Shown piece after piece: positions 23,242 to 34,846 of a DNA stretch of 64,000 nt. The DNA comes from Taudactylus pleione (lineage: Eukaryota > Chordata > Amphibia > Anura > Myobatrachidae). Position 1 is the stretch's first letter; each line of letters starts with the position of its first letter. The stretch lies in NCBI GenBank assembly GCA_031769625.1, contig JAUIMM010000534.1:13757501-13821500 (forward strand), given 5' to 3'. Both the position numbers and the translations under genes were made by a program. The notes under the pieces were generated by a model. The model made no database searches and had not been told where the DNA came from. It saw only the letters and a list, made by a program, of their open reading frames with translations.

Positions 23242-23667
23242 GGGCCTGATTAAGAGGTGGATGCAGAAGCACATGCATCTGCATCTATTGGCGGACACCC
23301 ATCTTCTACTTTATGCAAATGCCAATATTAAGTCCTTCCCTTGTGTACCTACATATGTCTTTATGTATAAGGACTAAGATGCCCACTCACTGATCCCTAT
23401 GGCAGGTGCAGTTTCTTTGTCTGATTATTACCTCCTATGGGAGTGGTCGAGCACCTTTGTACACAGCCACTTTCACCAACACGCCTGCGATATGCCCATA
23501 AGATGTACCAACCCCACGTGCCACTTAATTGCCTCTTTCCAGGAATAGCCGCTAGATTTTCAATACACTACTCCCTGCATGTGTCTACATGGACACAATC
23601 AGAAGCATGTGCACTGCAGTAGCAAAAAGTCAGACTTCAGCAGTGCATACACCTCTGTATCAGGCCC
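23242..23667. mobile_element. 426-bp Harbinger-like MITE, type R4, TAA target duplication
   Basis: Ends GGGCCTGATTAAGAGGTG and CACCTCTGTATCAGGCCC; TAA at 23239-23241 and 23668-23670. The interior resembles 11925-12212. No coding capacity. Confidence 0.85.
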
Positions 23668-23670
23668 TAA

Positions 23671-24992
23671 GTGTTCACTAGTCACAGGGAGGGAGATGCA
23701 CTAAGCTTTGCTGAGTGATAAAGTGGAGAGAGATAAAGTACCACCCAATCAGCTTCTGATACTCCTTTCAGATATGAGAGCTGGGAAATTGCCTGGTCTA
23801 TCAACCTGGCAATTTCCTGGATTTCAGCCCGACCCTGATAAAGAGCATCCGCATTGTTTGCATTCACCATTACCTAAATCCTGGGTTGATGCACGTTCAT
23901 GTGCAAAAACCTGGGATTTAGATGTAAGTGTGAAAGGGGTATGACTATCATTTTACAGGCTGTGTTTGAAAAGTGACAGGAGCTGATTGGTTGGTAGTTT
24001 ATCCTTCTCCACGTTATCACTCTCCAAGGCTTAGTACATCTGCCCCTAACAGAGATAAGCAAACCTCTCCAGTTGGGTTCTTGGGATAATTTGCAATTTT
24101 GTGGTAGTAGTTTGACTTTCAGTAGATACATTTACTCTTACTCCTATTTGAAACTTAAAAGTTTATTTAAAAGATAGAAAAAGTATTTTATTGTATACTT
24201 GTTCCACACAATGCAGTAGCTGCCAGACACTTTTTCTTGTGTAAATGTACATACTGTATACTGTAGGTACATGAATAGTGCTCAAGAAGACTGCAAATCC
24301 CATTATAGTATGTCTGTGTACCCTTTGCAAAGGCTTCATCTGTGTAGTAAATCATACACCTGGGGAAAAACCTTGTCTCTGCTTCTCTTAAAGCCATCTG
24401 CATTCAAGTTCTGCTATTTTTGAATGACAATTGCAAAAACAATTCTAAATAAAATAAAGCAAAGACTAAAAAAAAGATTCAAAAGTGTGATAATTGTATA
24501 TAATGAATTTGTGTAATCCCTTGATTATAGGCACATCTCCTGTAAAACTAGAAGACTTGGTTATATTATTTGCTACTGACATACAGCGTGTTAATGCACA
24601 CAGTACTGACCTTTACCAGCAGGGAATTGAAATGACTGACATTTGAAGGCTTTGGATTTTTGGCATCGCACAATACATAGAACCACCTGGATATTGCTGC
24701 CCAACCAACAACCATTCTTAAGCTCTGCATTGCATTATTAGTTAGACTGTGCGGTACAGAAAGCTGTTGGCTTTCCTCTTGCAACATAGATTGTATCTGT
24801 GTAAAACCAAATTTAAAACTCGTCCCAGCTGAGACCTGGAGGGATTTCAATCCAATGTGCTTTCTGTATATGAGAGATTAGTTTATGTAACAAAGTCAGG
24901 CAATTTTTAAATCGGTAACCATTTACAAAACAGTTGAACAGTTTTCTTATATTACAAACTTATATTTACAGCACTGCATAAAGTTTGTATGA
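23671..24992. other. No feature recognised
   Basis: Non-coding. Short frames (up to 94 codons, minus strand, 24566-24850) show no domain. Confidence 0.5.
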
Positions 24993-24994
24993 CA

Positions 24995-24996
<2 letters not shown>

Positions 24997-25035
<39 letters not shown>
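24997..25035. repeat. (AT)n microsatellite
   Basis: About 38 bp of uninterrupted AT dinucleotides abutting the left end of a Tc1 element, whose family inserts at TA. Confidence 0.9.
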
Positions 25036-25037
<2 letters not shown>

Positions 25038-25040
<3 letters not shown>

Positions 25041-26208
25041 TCAGCTTTAACTGCAGACTTTCAGATTTAATTTGAGGGCAATTACATCCAAATCAGGTGA
25101 ACGGTGTAGGAATTACAACGGTTTCTATATGTGCCTCCCACTTTTTAAGGGGCCAAAAGATATTGGGACTATCAACTCAAAAGCTATTTCATGGACAGGT
25201 GTGGGCTAGTCCCTCGTTATTTCATTATCAATTAAGCAGGTAAAAGGTCTGGAGTTGATTCTAGGTGTGACATTTGCATTTGGAATCAGTTGCCGTCAAT
25301 TCTCAATATGATATCCAAAGAGCTGTCCCTATCAGTGAAGCAAGCCATCATTAGGCTGAAAAATCAAAACAAACCCATCAGAGAGATAGCAAAAACATTA
25401 GGTGTGGCCAAATCAACTGTTTGGAACATTCAAAAAAGAAAGAAAGCACCGGAGAGATCAGCAACACCAAAAGACCCGGAAGACCACAGAAAACTACTGT
25501 GGTGAATGACAAAAGAATTATTTCCCTGGTGAAGAAAAACCCCTTCACTACAGTTGGCCAAATCAAGAACACTCTCCAGGAGGTAGATGTATATGTGTCA
25601 AAGTCAACAATCAAGAGAAGACTTCACAAGAGTGAATATAGCGGGTTCATCACAAGATGCAAACCATTGGTGAGCCATAAAAACAGGAAGACCAGATTAC
25701 AGTTTGCCAAACAATATCTAAAAAAGTCATTACAGTTTTGGAACAACATCCTATGGACAGATGAGACAAAGATCAACTTGTACCAGAGTAATGGGAAGAG
25801 AAGAGAAGGAAAGGAACTGCTCATGATCCAAAACATACCACCTCACCAGTGAAGCATGGTGGTGGTAGTGTCATGGCGTGGGCATGTATCGCTGCCAATG
25901 GAACTGGTTCCCTTGTATTTATTGATGAAGTGACTGCTGACAAAAGCAGCAGAATGAATTCTGAAGTGTTTCGGGCAATATTATATGCTCATATTTAGTC
26001 AAATGCTTCAGAACTCATTGGACGGCGCTTCACAGTGCAGATGGACAATGACCCGAAGCAAACTGCAAAAGCAACCAAAGAGTTTTTAAGGCTAAAAAGT
26101 GGAATGTTATGCACATCTTGTTTGTTTCATTTCAAAGCCATTGTGGTGGTGAATAGAGGCCAAAATATGAAAATTCTGTCAATGTCCCAATATTTATGGA
26201 CCTGACAG
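25038..26208 (+). mobile_element. Tc1-family transposon, internally deleted
   Basis: The left end CAGTCAG jumps directly to ctttaactgcagactttcag, which in intact relatives is about 100 bp further in, so much of the left inverted repeat is lost. The right end, cccaatatttatggacctgac, precedes TA at 26209-26210. The interior carries a broken transposase. The right side also has a deletion near 26115-26120. Confidence 0.9.
25290..26115 (+). pseudogene. Tc1 transposase, frameshifted, C-terminus deleted
   Basis: A DDE transposase that would cut and rejoin the element ends. N-terminal helix-turn-helix with REIAKTLGVAKSTVWNIQK (25380-25436), frameshift near 25440-25500, then RPGRPQKTT and a second HTH, LWTDETKI with the first catalytic Asp near 25755, a break near 25850, and QMDNDPKQTA with the second Asp near 26040-26067. 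The SPDLNPIE block with the third acidic residue is missing: sequence passes from the LKSGNV region straight into 3' UTR at about 26115. There is also a stop in LYAHI-stop near 25998. Not active. Confidence 0.9.
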
Positions 26209-26564
26209 TATATATACTGGGATGATGCATAGAAAATATATGTCAGATGATTGGCAGAAAGGATGATGGGAATAAAAATGTAAGTGTGAGTGGCAAGGGG
26301 GGTTATGGGTATAAATGTAATATATATAATGAAGATGTTGGGCAAGGGGGTGATGGGCATAACATATGTATAAGGGGGTGATCGGCATACAATATATGGG
26401 TTGGAGAAGTAACGGGCATAAATAATAAATGTGGAACAAAAAGATCGGCTAATATGCAAAACCTGTCCCTTGTAAATACTTGCAGCTGACAACTGAGGGA
26501 TTCTGTCTATACCCTCAAATTAAACAATTAGAAAGAAAAAGTGTCTTCGCCAGTATAAACACTA
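26209..26564. repeat. Degenerate tandem repeat, theme ggggtgatgggcataa
   Basis: Between about 26260 and 26430 the motif recurs five to six times at irregular 35-45-bp spacing with decay. Non-coding. Confidence 0.55.
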
Positions 26565-26882
26565 CAGGTGCATTCACACTAGATGATATTGTCAGCGGCA
26601 GGACCCAGCGGGGGTGCCAGCATCGGTAAGTGCATACCCCCGCTGGCAACGACGAACAATGACGGGGAGTGCGGGGCCATGCTGCATTCGTCAGCATGGC
26701 ATCACTAACGATATCCCCAGATGGTACTGCAAGTATAACTGGGGATATCGTTAATGACCCGTGGGAGTGCGCATCGTTAACGATATAGTATGCACACACT
26801 AGACGAGTAAACTAAATTGTCTTAACGATGTGTCGTTATCAGCAATATTGTTTCAAAAATCGTCTACTGTGTATGCACCTTG
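26565..26882. mobile_element. 318-bp MITE with CAGGTGCAT ends
   Basis: Left end CAGGTGCATTCACACTAG pairs with right end CTACTGTGTATGCACCTTG. An internal inverted repeat includes aacgatatccccag and ctggggatatcgtt (26707-26720 and 26741-26754). No target duplication was resolved. Confidence 0.65.
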
Positions 26883-27161
26883 AGAGATTCCCAAAAGCTG
26901 TTAATAAATAACTATTTTATTGTACAAAGATAAGACTGAACTGCAGTTCAATACAAATATACTTAGTAGCAAACATTAAAGCCACATATGAAACTTGCAA
27001 CAATATGTAACCTTACAGTACTTCAATTGCCTCAGTACTGTCGATCTTAATATAATAATGGCACATAAATAACATTAGTTCTGTGAAAATTTCAAAAACA
27101 AATGTCTCTGTTCAACTTCCTATTGATAAATCTCATCAGATGAACAAAACATCAGGAATAT
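26883..27161. other. No feature recognised
   Basis: AT-rich spacer between two MITEs. Confidence 0.5.
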
Positions 27162-27169
27162 GTTCACAG

Positions 27170-27656
27170 GGGATGCAGTCAGGAAGCTGACAGTCGAAAT
27201 GCCGACCGCTGGCTTTCCGACTGTCAAATATGACAGGCGTCAAAATTCTGATGCCTGTCATTATACCTATGCCGGGAGCTGAACGTCTGGCATACCAAAC
27301 AAAGGTAAGCTGGGTGGCGGGGGTGGGGTTTGCTTAGGGGCTTCCAGGGAGACTTAGGGTTAGGCACCCCCCCAGGAGGGTTAGGGTTAGGCAAGGGGAA
27401 AGGGGGGTTAGGGTTAGGCACCCCCAGAGAAGACTAGGGTTAGGCATCCCCCTGGGAAACTTAGGTTGAGGCTTTGGGGACAGGGGTACAGGGTTTGGCA
27501 CTAGGGGGGGGGTTTGGGTTAGGCACCCCTAAAGAAGGGTTAGGGGGGGAGTAGGGCTAGTAAACACTTACCTTTTTAGCTGTGAGGATCCTCATGGTCT
27601 GCCGGCGTCAGGATTTGAACCGCCGGATAGGTCCGGCGGTATTTCATACCCATTCC
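27170..27656. mobile_element. 487-bp MITE with TTAGGG-like minisatellite, type F4
   Basis: GTTCACAG occurs at 27162-27169 and 27657-27664, an exact 8-bp target duplication. The interior at about 27340-27560 is a minisatellite of ggttagggttaggcacccc units. It shares gtcgaaatgccga and ggatttgaaccgcc ends with 16311-16856. Confidence 0.82.
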
Positions 27657-27664
27657 GTTCACAG

Positions 27665-28319
27665 TCAGTAAAAAATTAGACAAATTAGGAGTAATATTCA
27701 TCAATCCATAGAGTAGTAGGCAGTACTGCAAATAGGTGTAGATAATTTCCCAATAGCCCTAAGGCTATGTCTCATGTCGCAGTGCATCTCATGTACGTCC
27801 AATGATATGAGATATTGTGTCATTGACAAAAAGAGCGAGAGCTGCATAAGCATGAAGCAATAATAAGCAGCCTTAGTTTGTGGTTTTAACACTTCTTATA
27901 CTATAGGGATGTGATTGACATGTGCATTTTGTGTTGATAATTAAAGTCCAATTAGGAAGACTTTAGGGGGGGGGTTAGCTATGTTCTTATACTGGTTCCG
28001 ACAAGAAATGTTCTCCTTTCCATTTTGGATTCCCAGTGGATAAGTAACCTGTGCTTTGCCATTACCTCACTGTTTACTACACTCCATTTTTATTTTATTA
28101 TTATTTATCTTTTATTCACTTTTCTTTTCATCCTACCTCAGTTTCTTTTCTTTTCATCCTACCTCAGTTTCTTTTCATCCTACCTCAGTTTCTCTCTTTC
28201 CTATATTGTTTCCTATGCTGTTTCTTTGATATATATCTCTCTTCTTCTTTAAACTGCTCTCCTCACTCACCATGCCCTCTCGCAGGCATTCAGCTCCACC
28301 CCCTGGCATTTAGCCAATG
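27665..28319. other. Non-coding span with a pyrimidine-rich tandem repeat
   Basis: At about 28128-28192, ttcttttcatcctacctcag occurs three times, two copies directly adjacent. This may belong to the 5' part of the Ngaro element that follows. Otherwise nothing recognisable. Confidence 0.55.
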
Positions 28320-30030
28320 CTGACCAGCTTCTAACATACCCTCTGTTTGAAAAGGGTTCCTCTGTGACTGAGCACCGGCCAGCCGGGTTATGCGCCCATG
28401 CCCACTGGCAGTCATGTCCTCTCCAGCAGTGTCTGCCGCCCCATCACCTTTTACTCTTGTCTCCTGGCATACCAGGGAGCCAGTGGGCATCACCGCTTTC
28501 CCCACTAACAGCATCTCAGGGTGCTGCTTCACAGCCTAGTGGTGGAGCACAGATTTTAGTTTATGTTGGTGTGTGCCCTTTGGCAAAGTTTCAGTTCTGC
28601 TCTGTTTTTAAGTGCTGCTTGATGGCTTTAGATCTGTCGCCTGTTGATTATGGCACACATTCTTTTCATATTGCTGCTGCACTGATTCCATTAGAGCAGG
28701 GGTTCCCAACCATGGTCCTCAAGGCACACTAACAATCCAGGTTTCAAGAATAGCCATAGTTGAGCACAGGTGTCTTAATTTGTACCTCAATTATTCTGAT
28801 TTAACCATCTGTGTTCAAGCATAGATATCACTAAAACCTGGACTGTTGGTGTGCATTGAAGACCAAGGTTGGGAAACACTGCATTAGAGCATTAGGGCAT
28901 TGCCTCTGCCTACAAGTCATATATTTCCAGCTACCAGCATTAGTTTTCCACTCCGCTTGAACAAGAAAGCCTCTACTGTACTTACTATTTGAGGGTGTGA
29001 AGGGCATTCCAATATTTTTGCCAGAAGGTGTCCTCATTGGCTTGTGGAATCACAAGGTTTATTTATTTTCACCTTCACTAAGGCTCACTTGTTCTTCCCT
29101 TTTGTTATTCTCACTATTTATGTGTATTCATGTATCTTGGCTTCTTTGTTATAGATGCATCCTGTCTTTCTGCTTCCTTGTGGATTTTGGGGCATTTGTT
29201 TGTGCTCTGGGCAGAGCGGCATGTCATTTTTAAGGCCGCTCATAAATTGGGAATGGTTAGTTTGATATTGGTGTGCTGTTTGATGTGGGATGGTTTTCTT
29301 CCCTTGGTGAGCAATTAAATTGAGAAGGATTCGCCAGATGTCCTAAATTGTTCATTTGGGCAACAATTATTTAGGTTTGATGAAGGGGGTGGAACTTATC
29401 TTGACCATTAAGGCTTACTTGTTTTCTCTTTTGTCTTGCTAGTCTCAGATTACACTGATTTGGTCTGAGATATCTCCTTGTTAAATTTTTGAGTGGTCAC
29501 CAAAGTGGAGCAGCCATGGACGGTGTTTGCAAAAGGTCAATAAAGCCATTGTGAAGTTAATCCTGTTGGGGGATTGGTAAGGTTATCCAGCACCCGGCAG
29601 TCTTATTTTATCAGGTACAGTTGTATCGTTCAGATGAGGTTCTCCAGAATTCCACCAGCCTTGACCATTTTATCAGTCAGTTGTTTTCAATATTTTAAGT
29701 CTGTAATCTTGTCTAATCTTCTTAGTTCCAGTTTTTGTTTTGTGAGGTTTTAACTGTGAAAGGCATTTTTCTTTTGATATTGGTGGGAATGTCAGTACCT
29801 TAGGGGTGGGCCTGGCCTTTGACTTCGGGTCAGGGCCAGGACTGGCCAAGTATGGGGAAATGGTACCTGAATGGTCCTGGTTGCATTTGGATGGGGATTT
29901 GACTCACCCCTCTTAGTGGTTGCCGGCAGGCAGTGCCTTTTTGAAACATTGAAATGTATTCAGTATAATTTAATTAGTTATAAAAATAAAAGCTGTGACC
30001 CCATTCATTCCAAAAATTGTTGTCTAAGTC
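28320..30030 (+). pseudogene. Ngaro-like tyrosine-recombinase retrotransposon fragment with SGNH-hydrolase domain
   Basis: I read an SGNH/GDSL-type domain like that carried by vertebrate Ngaro retrotransposons: LWILGHLFVLWAE near 29180-29218 (block I, usual GHS changed to GHL), DSPDVLN near 29328-29350, WSEISP near 29461-29478, and LYRSDEVL near 29630-29655 (block V, His lost). Stops and frameshifts separate the blocks. The 3' end holds cacccctcttagtggttgcc and an ATAAAAGCTGTGACC stretch near 29983-30000, as in Ngaro 3' ends. RT and recombinase are absent. A hAT MITE interrupts the fragment at 28697. The left boundary is uncertain. Confidence 0.65.
28697..28881. mobile_element. 185-bp hAT MITE with exact 8-bp target duplication
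   Basis: Ends CAGGGGTTCCCAACCATGG and CCAAGGTTGGGAAACACTG. CATTAGAG lies at 28689-28696 and 28882-28889. The left flank, ggtcctcaaggcac, and its inverse near 28849-28866 are typical of vertebrate hAT MITEs. Confidence 0.92.
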
Positions 30031-30061
30031 ATTTTTTCAGTTTTCATAATTAGAGGGTCTT

Positions 30062-30610
30062 GGCCCTCATTCAGAGCCGTACGCTCTGAGCAGAGCGCAC
30101 GCTCTGAATGAGGGCCGCCCTCCATAATTGTGGAGCGTCCTCCTGGACGCTCGTATAGCTGTGGGTCGCCACCCACAGCCTATACGAGCGTGCAGTTTGA
30201 TGGCCGCGATGGTCTTGACCATCGCGACCATCGCCACTGCGAGCCGGAGCCTGCGGTTGAGTTTTTCAACCGCAAGGCCCGGAGTGATTTTGGCTCTATC
30301 AGAGCCAAAATCACTCCCACTGACATCACTAGTGATGTCAGTGGGCCGGCTTCTGACGGTAGGCGTTCCCTTGGGAACGCCCCCGTCAGGGAGGCACGCC
30401 CCCGGCATGCCCACCAAAGGGGGTGTGCTGTCAATCAACATCGACAGCACGCCCCCTTTGATCAGACACAATGAGCGAAGGAAAGTCCTTCGCTCGTCGC
30501 GTCTGGTGCATGTGCATGACGGAGCTCCCGCCGTTGAGCGCATGCGCAGTGCACAACATCGACCCACTTGCAAGCGGACAGCCGCTTGCGAGTGGGTCTG
30601 AATCAGGCCC
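30062..30610. mobile_element. 549-bp Harbinger-like MITE made of serial hairpins, type F1
   Basis: Ends GGCCCTCATTCAGAGC and GGGTCTGAATCAGGCC. Consecutive hairpins: 30062-30116 (16-bp perfect arms that repeat the terminus), 30148-30190 (about 19-bp arms, one bulge), 30253-30273, 30281-30317 (17-bp perfect arms, 3-nt loop), 30316-30345 (perfect 30-bp palindrome), 30353-30389 and 30415-30460 (18-bp arms, 10-nt loop), then 30474-30496. GC-rich, with CGCATGCGCA near its end, unlike the AT-rich flanks. The long reading frames on both strands here (up to 191 codons) follow from palindromy and are not genes. Confidence 0.85.
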
Positions 30611-31983
30611 CTAATCAGAAACTCTGTGTTTTTCAAAGCCACCCAAATAGGTGGCTTAATAGTGTATAAGGAAATGTATATGCCTTCTTCAAAAAATTAC
30701 CCAATAAAATTATAATAAAAATCAACAAATATCAATTAACCAAATTAAATAAATAATGATGAAAACACATTGTGATACAACCACAATGAGAATGTGCTTA
30801 CTTTTTTCTTCCTGTATATTTGAAATATAACGGCTATTGGGTCAGAGTACAAACACATTGTGATATATACAACTACAATAAGAATGTGTTTGCTATATTT
30901 CCAATATCCAGGAAAAGAGTAGTTATTTGGGTCAGAATGCTCAGTAAGTGTATCTATTTTTTATCTATCGTTACAATACATATTTTATAATGCACATCCC
31001 TGGAATAAATTATGATAACATTCAATTCAATAAAAATATATATGCAGGGAAAATAGTGTATACAGTATCTACCTTCTTTTTAGTTTTCTCTTGGTCCCAT
31101 CAAAATGTAACTTACCCAATGCCCCTCAGAACTCCCACTTGCCACTTTTATGCAATCATACCCCTCCACATATGGTTTATGTGACATAAGTCCCTGCCAG
31201 ATGACTCTTAGGTGTTATCAAACCCCTCCATGTGGCCCTTGTATGTCATCAGACTACTCCACATGTCCCTTCATAGGTAGATTCCATTGAATAATATTGT
31301 ACTAGTATGGGTGACAGTCTATGAATTAGCACAGATAATAAGAGTTTGATGCTTGCCCTTGTTGAAGTTCAAAAATGGATAAAACACTCCACCTGATCTG
31401 AGAAAGAAGGTAGGACAGATTCTTAAATTTATTGTTTAATAATAATGTTAATAATTCTCTAGTAAAAAAGAAGTGACATGACATTATGGATATTAATATT
31501 CGTGTTTTTTCTATGTTTTTTCTAACATTTTTATTTGTAATTTTTGTTCTTATTTTTCATTATTGGATGTTTAGGTAGAGATTAGAGTTGGGATATGTCC
31601 TGATGACTTTCTATTGCCCCTTATAGAGTTTATCCCTTTTTATATGTCACTGTTCTTCATTTGTCAAGATTGGCATTCATTTGCCAATTTATTTGGTGAG
31701 TTACTGGGTGCCTTATTAGTTATGGGAGTTTTATGCCTATTGTATATGTTGACCTTATGCATTTAAGGCTGGAACATGGCGCATGGTTACATCTTATTGT
31801 TCTGGATCAGATTGTTAGTAGTTTTAATTATATTCACATACTGTATGCACTCTGAAAGGTGCTTAAACCTTTGTGTCACCCTATAAATAACATTTAGAGT
31901 AAAGTGAATAATGTAAGAACAAACACTCCAATTTATTAAGTAACACCATTAGAGTTAGAATTGTTTTCCTATAGTAACAAATC
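30611..31983. other. AT-rich span with a short direct duplication
   Basis: Two related segments of about 88 bp at 30763-30850 and 30851-30940 share acacattgtgat, acaataagaatgtg-like and gggtcaga blocks. No gene is recognised. Confidence 0.55.
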
Positions 31984-33780
31984 ATGCCCCCAAATAAAAA
32001 ATTGGATGCCAAATTTAGAAAGCAGAAGAGAGATGGAGAAGAGGAAGCATGTAACTTTCCCACTATTTTCAGAAGTGTCTCGCAAAGTCAGGTAGTAGAG
32101 ATTTATAATTTGGAAGAAGAGGTTCAGGAAGAACTTGATACAGCCATTGCAACTGCTGATATGGATTGTCATTGAGAAATTGACACTGATAGCACAAAAA
32201 TCAGTAACTAGACTGAATTGTCTGAACTTAAACTTAAATTGAAAGATCCACTTAAATAGCCTCATATAACAGATGAAATGAGGTGCTATTTAGTAAAACA
32301 TAGACCAGAGCAACAGAAACATTAAAATTACACTCTATCGACTACTAGTGTTGGAAGACGTTTTAGTCATGATTTGCTCTTTAAAACACTACATAATGGT
32401 GAAATACTAAAACAATCTTGGCTAATGTATTCCAGAAACAGAAAGCTTTTTGTCCCTCTGTGCTTTTTTCGATTACTGTAGATACTCATCTACTTCAAGT
32501 ATTGCAAACACTCATAAAGGCTTTTCTGATTGCAGGCATTAGAATACCAGCATAGAAGAGCATGAAAACTCACCTGATCATCATCAGAATATTTAAATTT
32601 GAGATCTTTACAGATTAATTTAAAGATTGGTCATGGAGTTGATCATGAGCTTTTAAACATCTATTGTTTCAGAAAAAGAGAAGTGACAAGAGTTTTAAAA
32701 ATAGTTTGTAATGCAATTATCTTCTGTGCCAAAAATAATTTAGCTTTTCATGGTTCATGTGGCATAATTGGCCAACCCAATTCAGGAATATTCCTTAGTT
32801 TACTCGCTCAATCATTGGAGTTTATGCAGTTAGGTGTTCTGTGGAAATGGTGTCATTATTGTGGAATGTTTTTTTTTTTTGGCGTTCAACAGCCAGATGG
32901 GACAAATTGACCTATAGTCTCAAAAATTACCCTCAAAGGTCACAGTAAAACCAAATGGTCATTAAAAGCACGCGCTGTGAAATCATTAAGTAACCAATTG
33001 CCAGGAATTTTTCCATCACTACACCAAGTATCTGAAGATACTTCATGAGCAGAAACGTTTTCTTCAGACGAGAGCCTGATGCAACAAATTAATTTTAAAT
33101 GAACTTTTCTTATTTTTACTGGGGACACATTTTAAATAATGTTGTTTGATTATGCCAACCAAGCTTTTCAAAAGAAGGGATAATCAGTTGGCCAAGCTGC
33201 AAAACTGATTGACTTCTGAATTTTCTACAGCATATGCATGAAGAAGGGGTTGATGCAATAATGAAAGATGCAGGCAATATTGCTCAATGAATCTTCCTCA
33301 AGAATTTCTATGAAGAGACCAGTAAGAGAATAAGATTTGGCAATGATGCGCCACTTCAGTTGCACGCTGATTGTGTTTCAGTTGCATGCAGTTTGAGTTC
33401 CTTACTAGACCTTCCCTCTCAAACATGCCACTACATGACATGAAAAAGTGTGCTGCAGACTTGGCAATATAGGTATATGTAATGTTCTATATTCAGCAGA
33501 AATTATGACAGAGATAGGAAGTTTTAAATTTAAACCAGTTTCCATACTCCCAGATTGTAGCAAAGCAACATTAAAGGAAATTGTGAATCTCATACATGTC
33601 TGGAGCCTAGGTTCTACCTACCCTTCCTGAGTATTCTGGTTACAGTAGCATCTTTTGTACAGAGCTTCAGTAAACATAAATTAGTGAAAAACGTCTCTCA
33701 AACTTAGTCATTCTTTACATTGAACAAAAAGTTACAAGTACAACTTTGATGCTGTGATAGAAGAATTGTATGAAAGCTAG
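31984..33780 (+). pseudogene. hAT transposase with TTF-type zinc finger (ZMYM1-like), decayed
   Basis: The order of conserved blocks matches the vertebrate TTF-zinc-finger hAT transposases related to ZMYM1. There is a basic start, KLDAKFRKQKRDGEEE (31999-32047). The TTF zone has GRRFSHDLLFKTLHNGE and SWLMYSRNRKLF (32353-32450). The core reads VCNAIIFCAKNNLAFHGSCG (32706-32770) and KWSLKARAVKSLSNQLPG (32953-33005). Next come HMHEEGVDAIMKDAGNIAQ (33231-33287) and a C-terminal dimerisation block ILVTVASFVQSFSKHKLVKN (33632-33690), ending near VIEELYES. Stops and frameshifts occur throughout. Terminal repeats were not identified. It is fossil coding sequence, not a gene. Confidence 0.8.
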
Positions 33781-34846
33781 GAAGGCACCTCTGTAAAGTG
33801 TTCCTTGCTAACTTAAGGTGCAAAAATATAAATCCATTGTTTAGTCAGAATATATTTGCTACTGTTATAACTGCATATTTCTGTATCTTGTTTTACCATT
33901 GTATTATTACTACTATGCTACTATTGCTATTTAAATTGTATTAATTTCTATTGTCAACTCTTATCGAGTCACATTTATACCTTTTCCATTGAGGAGAAAA
34001 CCATTTACAGACACTACCAACTGTCAGCCAGGTACAGATTTAGGCCATAAGTTATTTGGAGTTTGTTTTAATAAATGTGCCAAGTGGCTTATCCCCTCTA
34101 CTTGTAAATATGTATGTTTTTGCTAGTGTTTTTTTTTTCTAAGAAGTCAGTTTGCGAGTATACAAAGTCAACTCTTAATGTAATCTGCAAAAACCTCCAA
34201 GCTGGTGTAGGCCCTGTCTTGAGATAATAAAACCAGGAAAAAGGTGAGATGAGTAAAACTGAGAGATATTAAAAGCCCTGGGCACAGGACCACACTGCCA
34301 CAGTAACATTGACCATGGTCCCTCTAGTGTTGGAACTATCAGTAATATCAAAATATAATATTTGTAAAAGACAAAGTAAACTCTCTTTGCTGGGGCAATC
34401 TTTTAGTAGAACTTAACTTTTATTTCTAATAATTCACTCACATGACACTTAAAGAAACATGCAATACACCTAAATAATAGTACAAATATACCTCCACAAA
34501 GCGGCATATCTGAGTAAAATAATTGCAGTTTTGCCCCTCCTCTTATTCTGTTCACTAGTGGTCTAATATGACTTATTTCTATGTATCCGGATTCCTATCG
34601 ATTAGTACCAAACCAACATGCATTTATTTTAACCTTTACAACCATTAATATTCAAGGTACTGTCGATAAATCCATACATTGCTTAATTATACTGGAATTA
34701 AAAGCCCCTTCAGAGCCATACATGGGGATTATGTCAAAAGACAATATCTTTTATCCTAGGACATGTAATGAGTATGGTTTTAGCTGTTGCGCTCTGTCAC
34801 CTAGGGCACCAAAATGTCTAGTTATGGCTTTGGCTATGCAACTTAA
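33781..34846. other. No feature recognised
   Basis: AT-rich non-coding span; the 93-codon frame at 34581-34862 has no domain. Confidence 0.5.

Noticed and set aside
27340..27560. Interstitial telomere
   Set aside because: TTAGGG units are interspersed with cacccc blocks inside an element with an exact 8-bp target duplication.
30067..30642. 191-codon minus-strand and 157-codon plus-strand frames over the same DNA
   Set aside because: They lie entirely in the hairpin MITE; palindromic GC-rich DNA gives long open frames on both strands.
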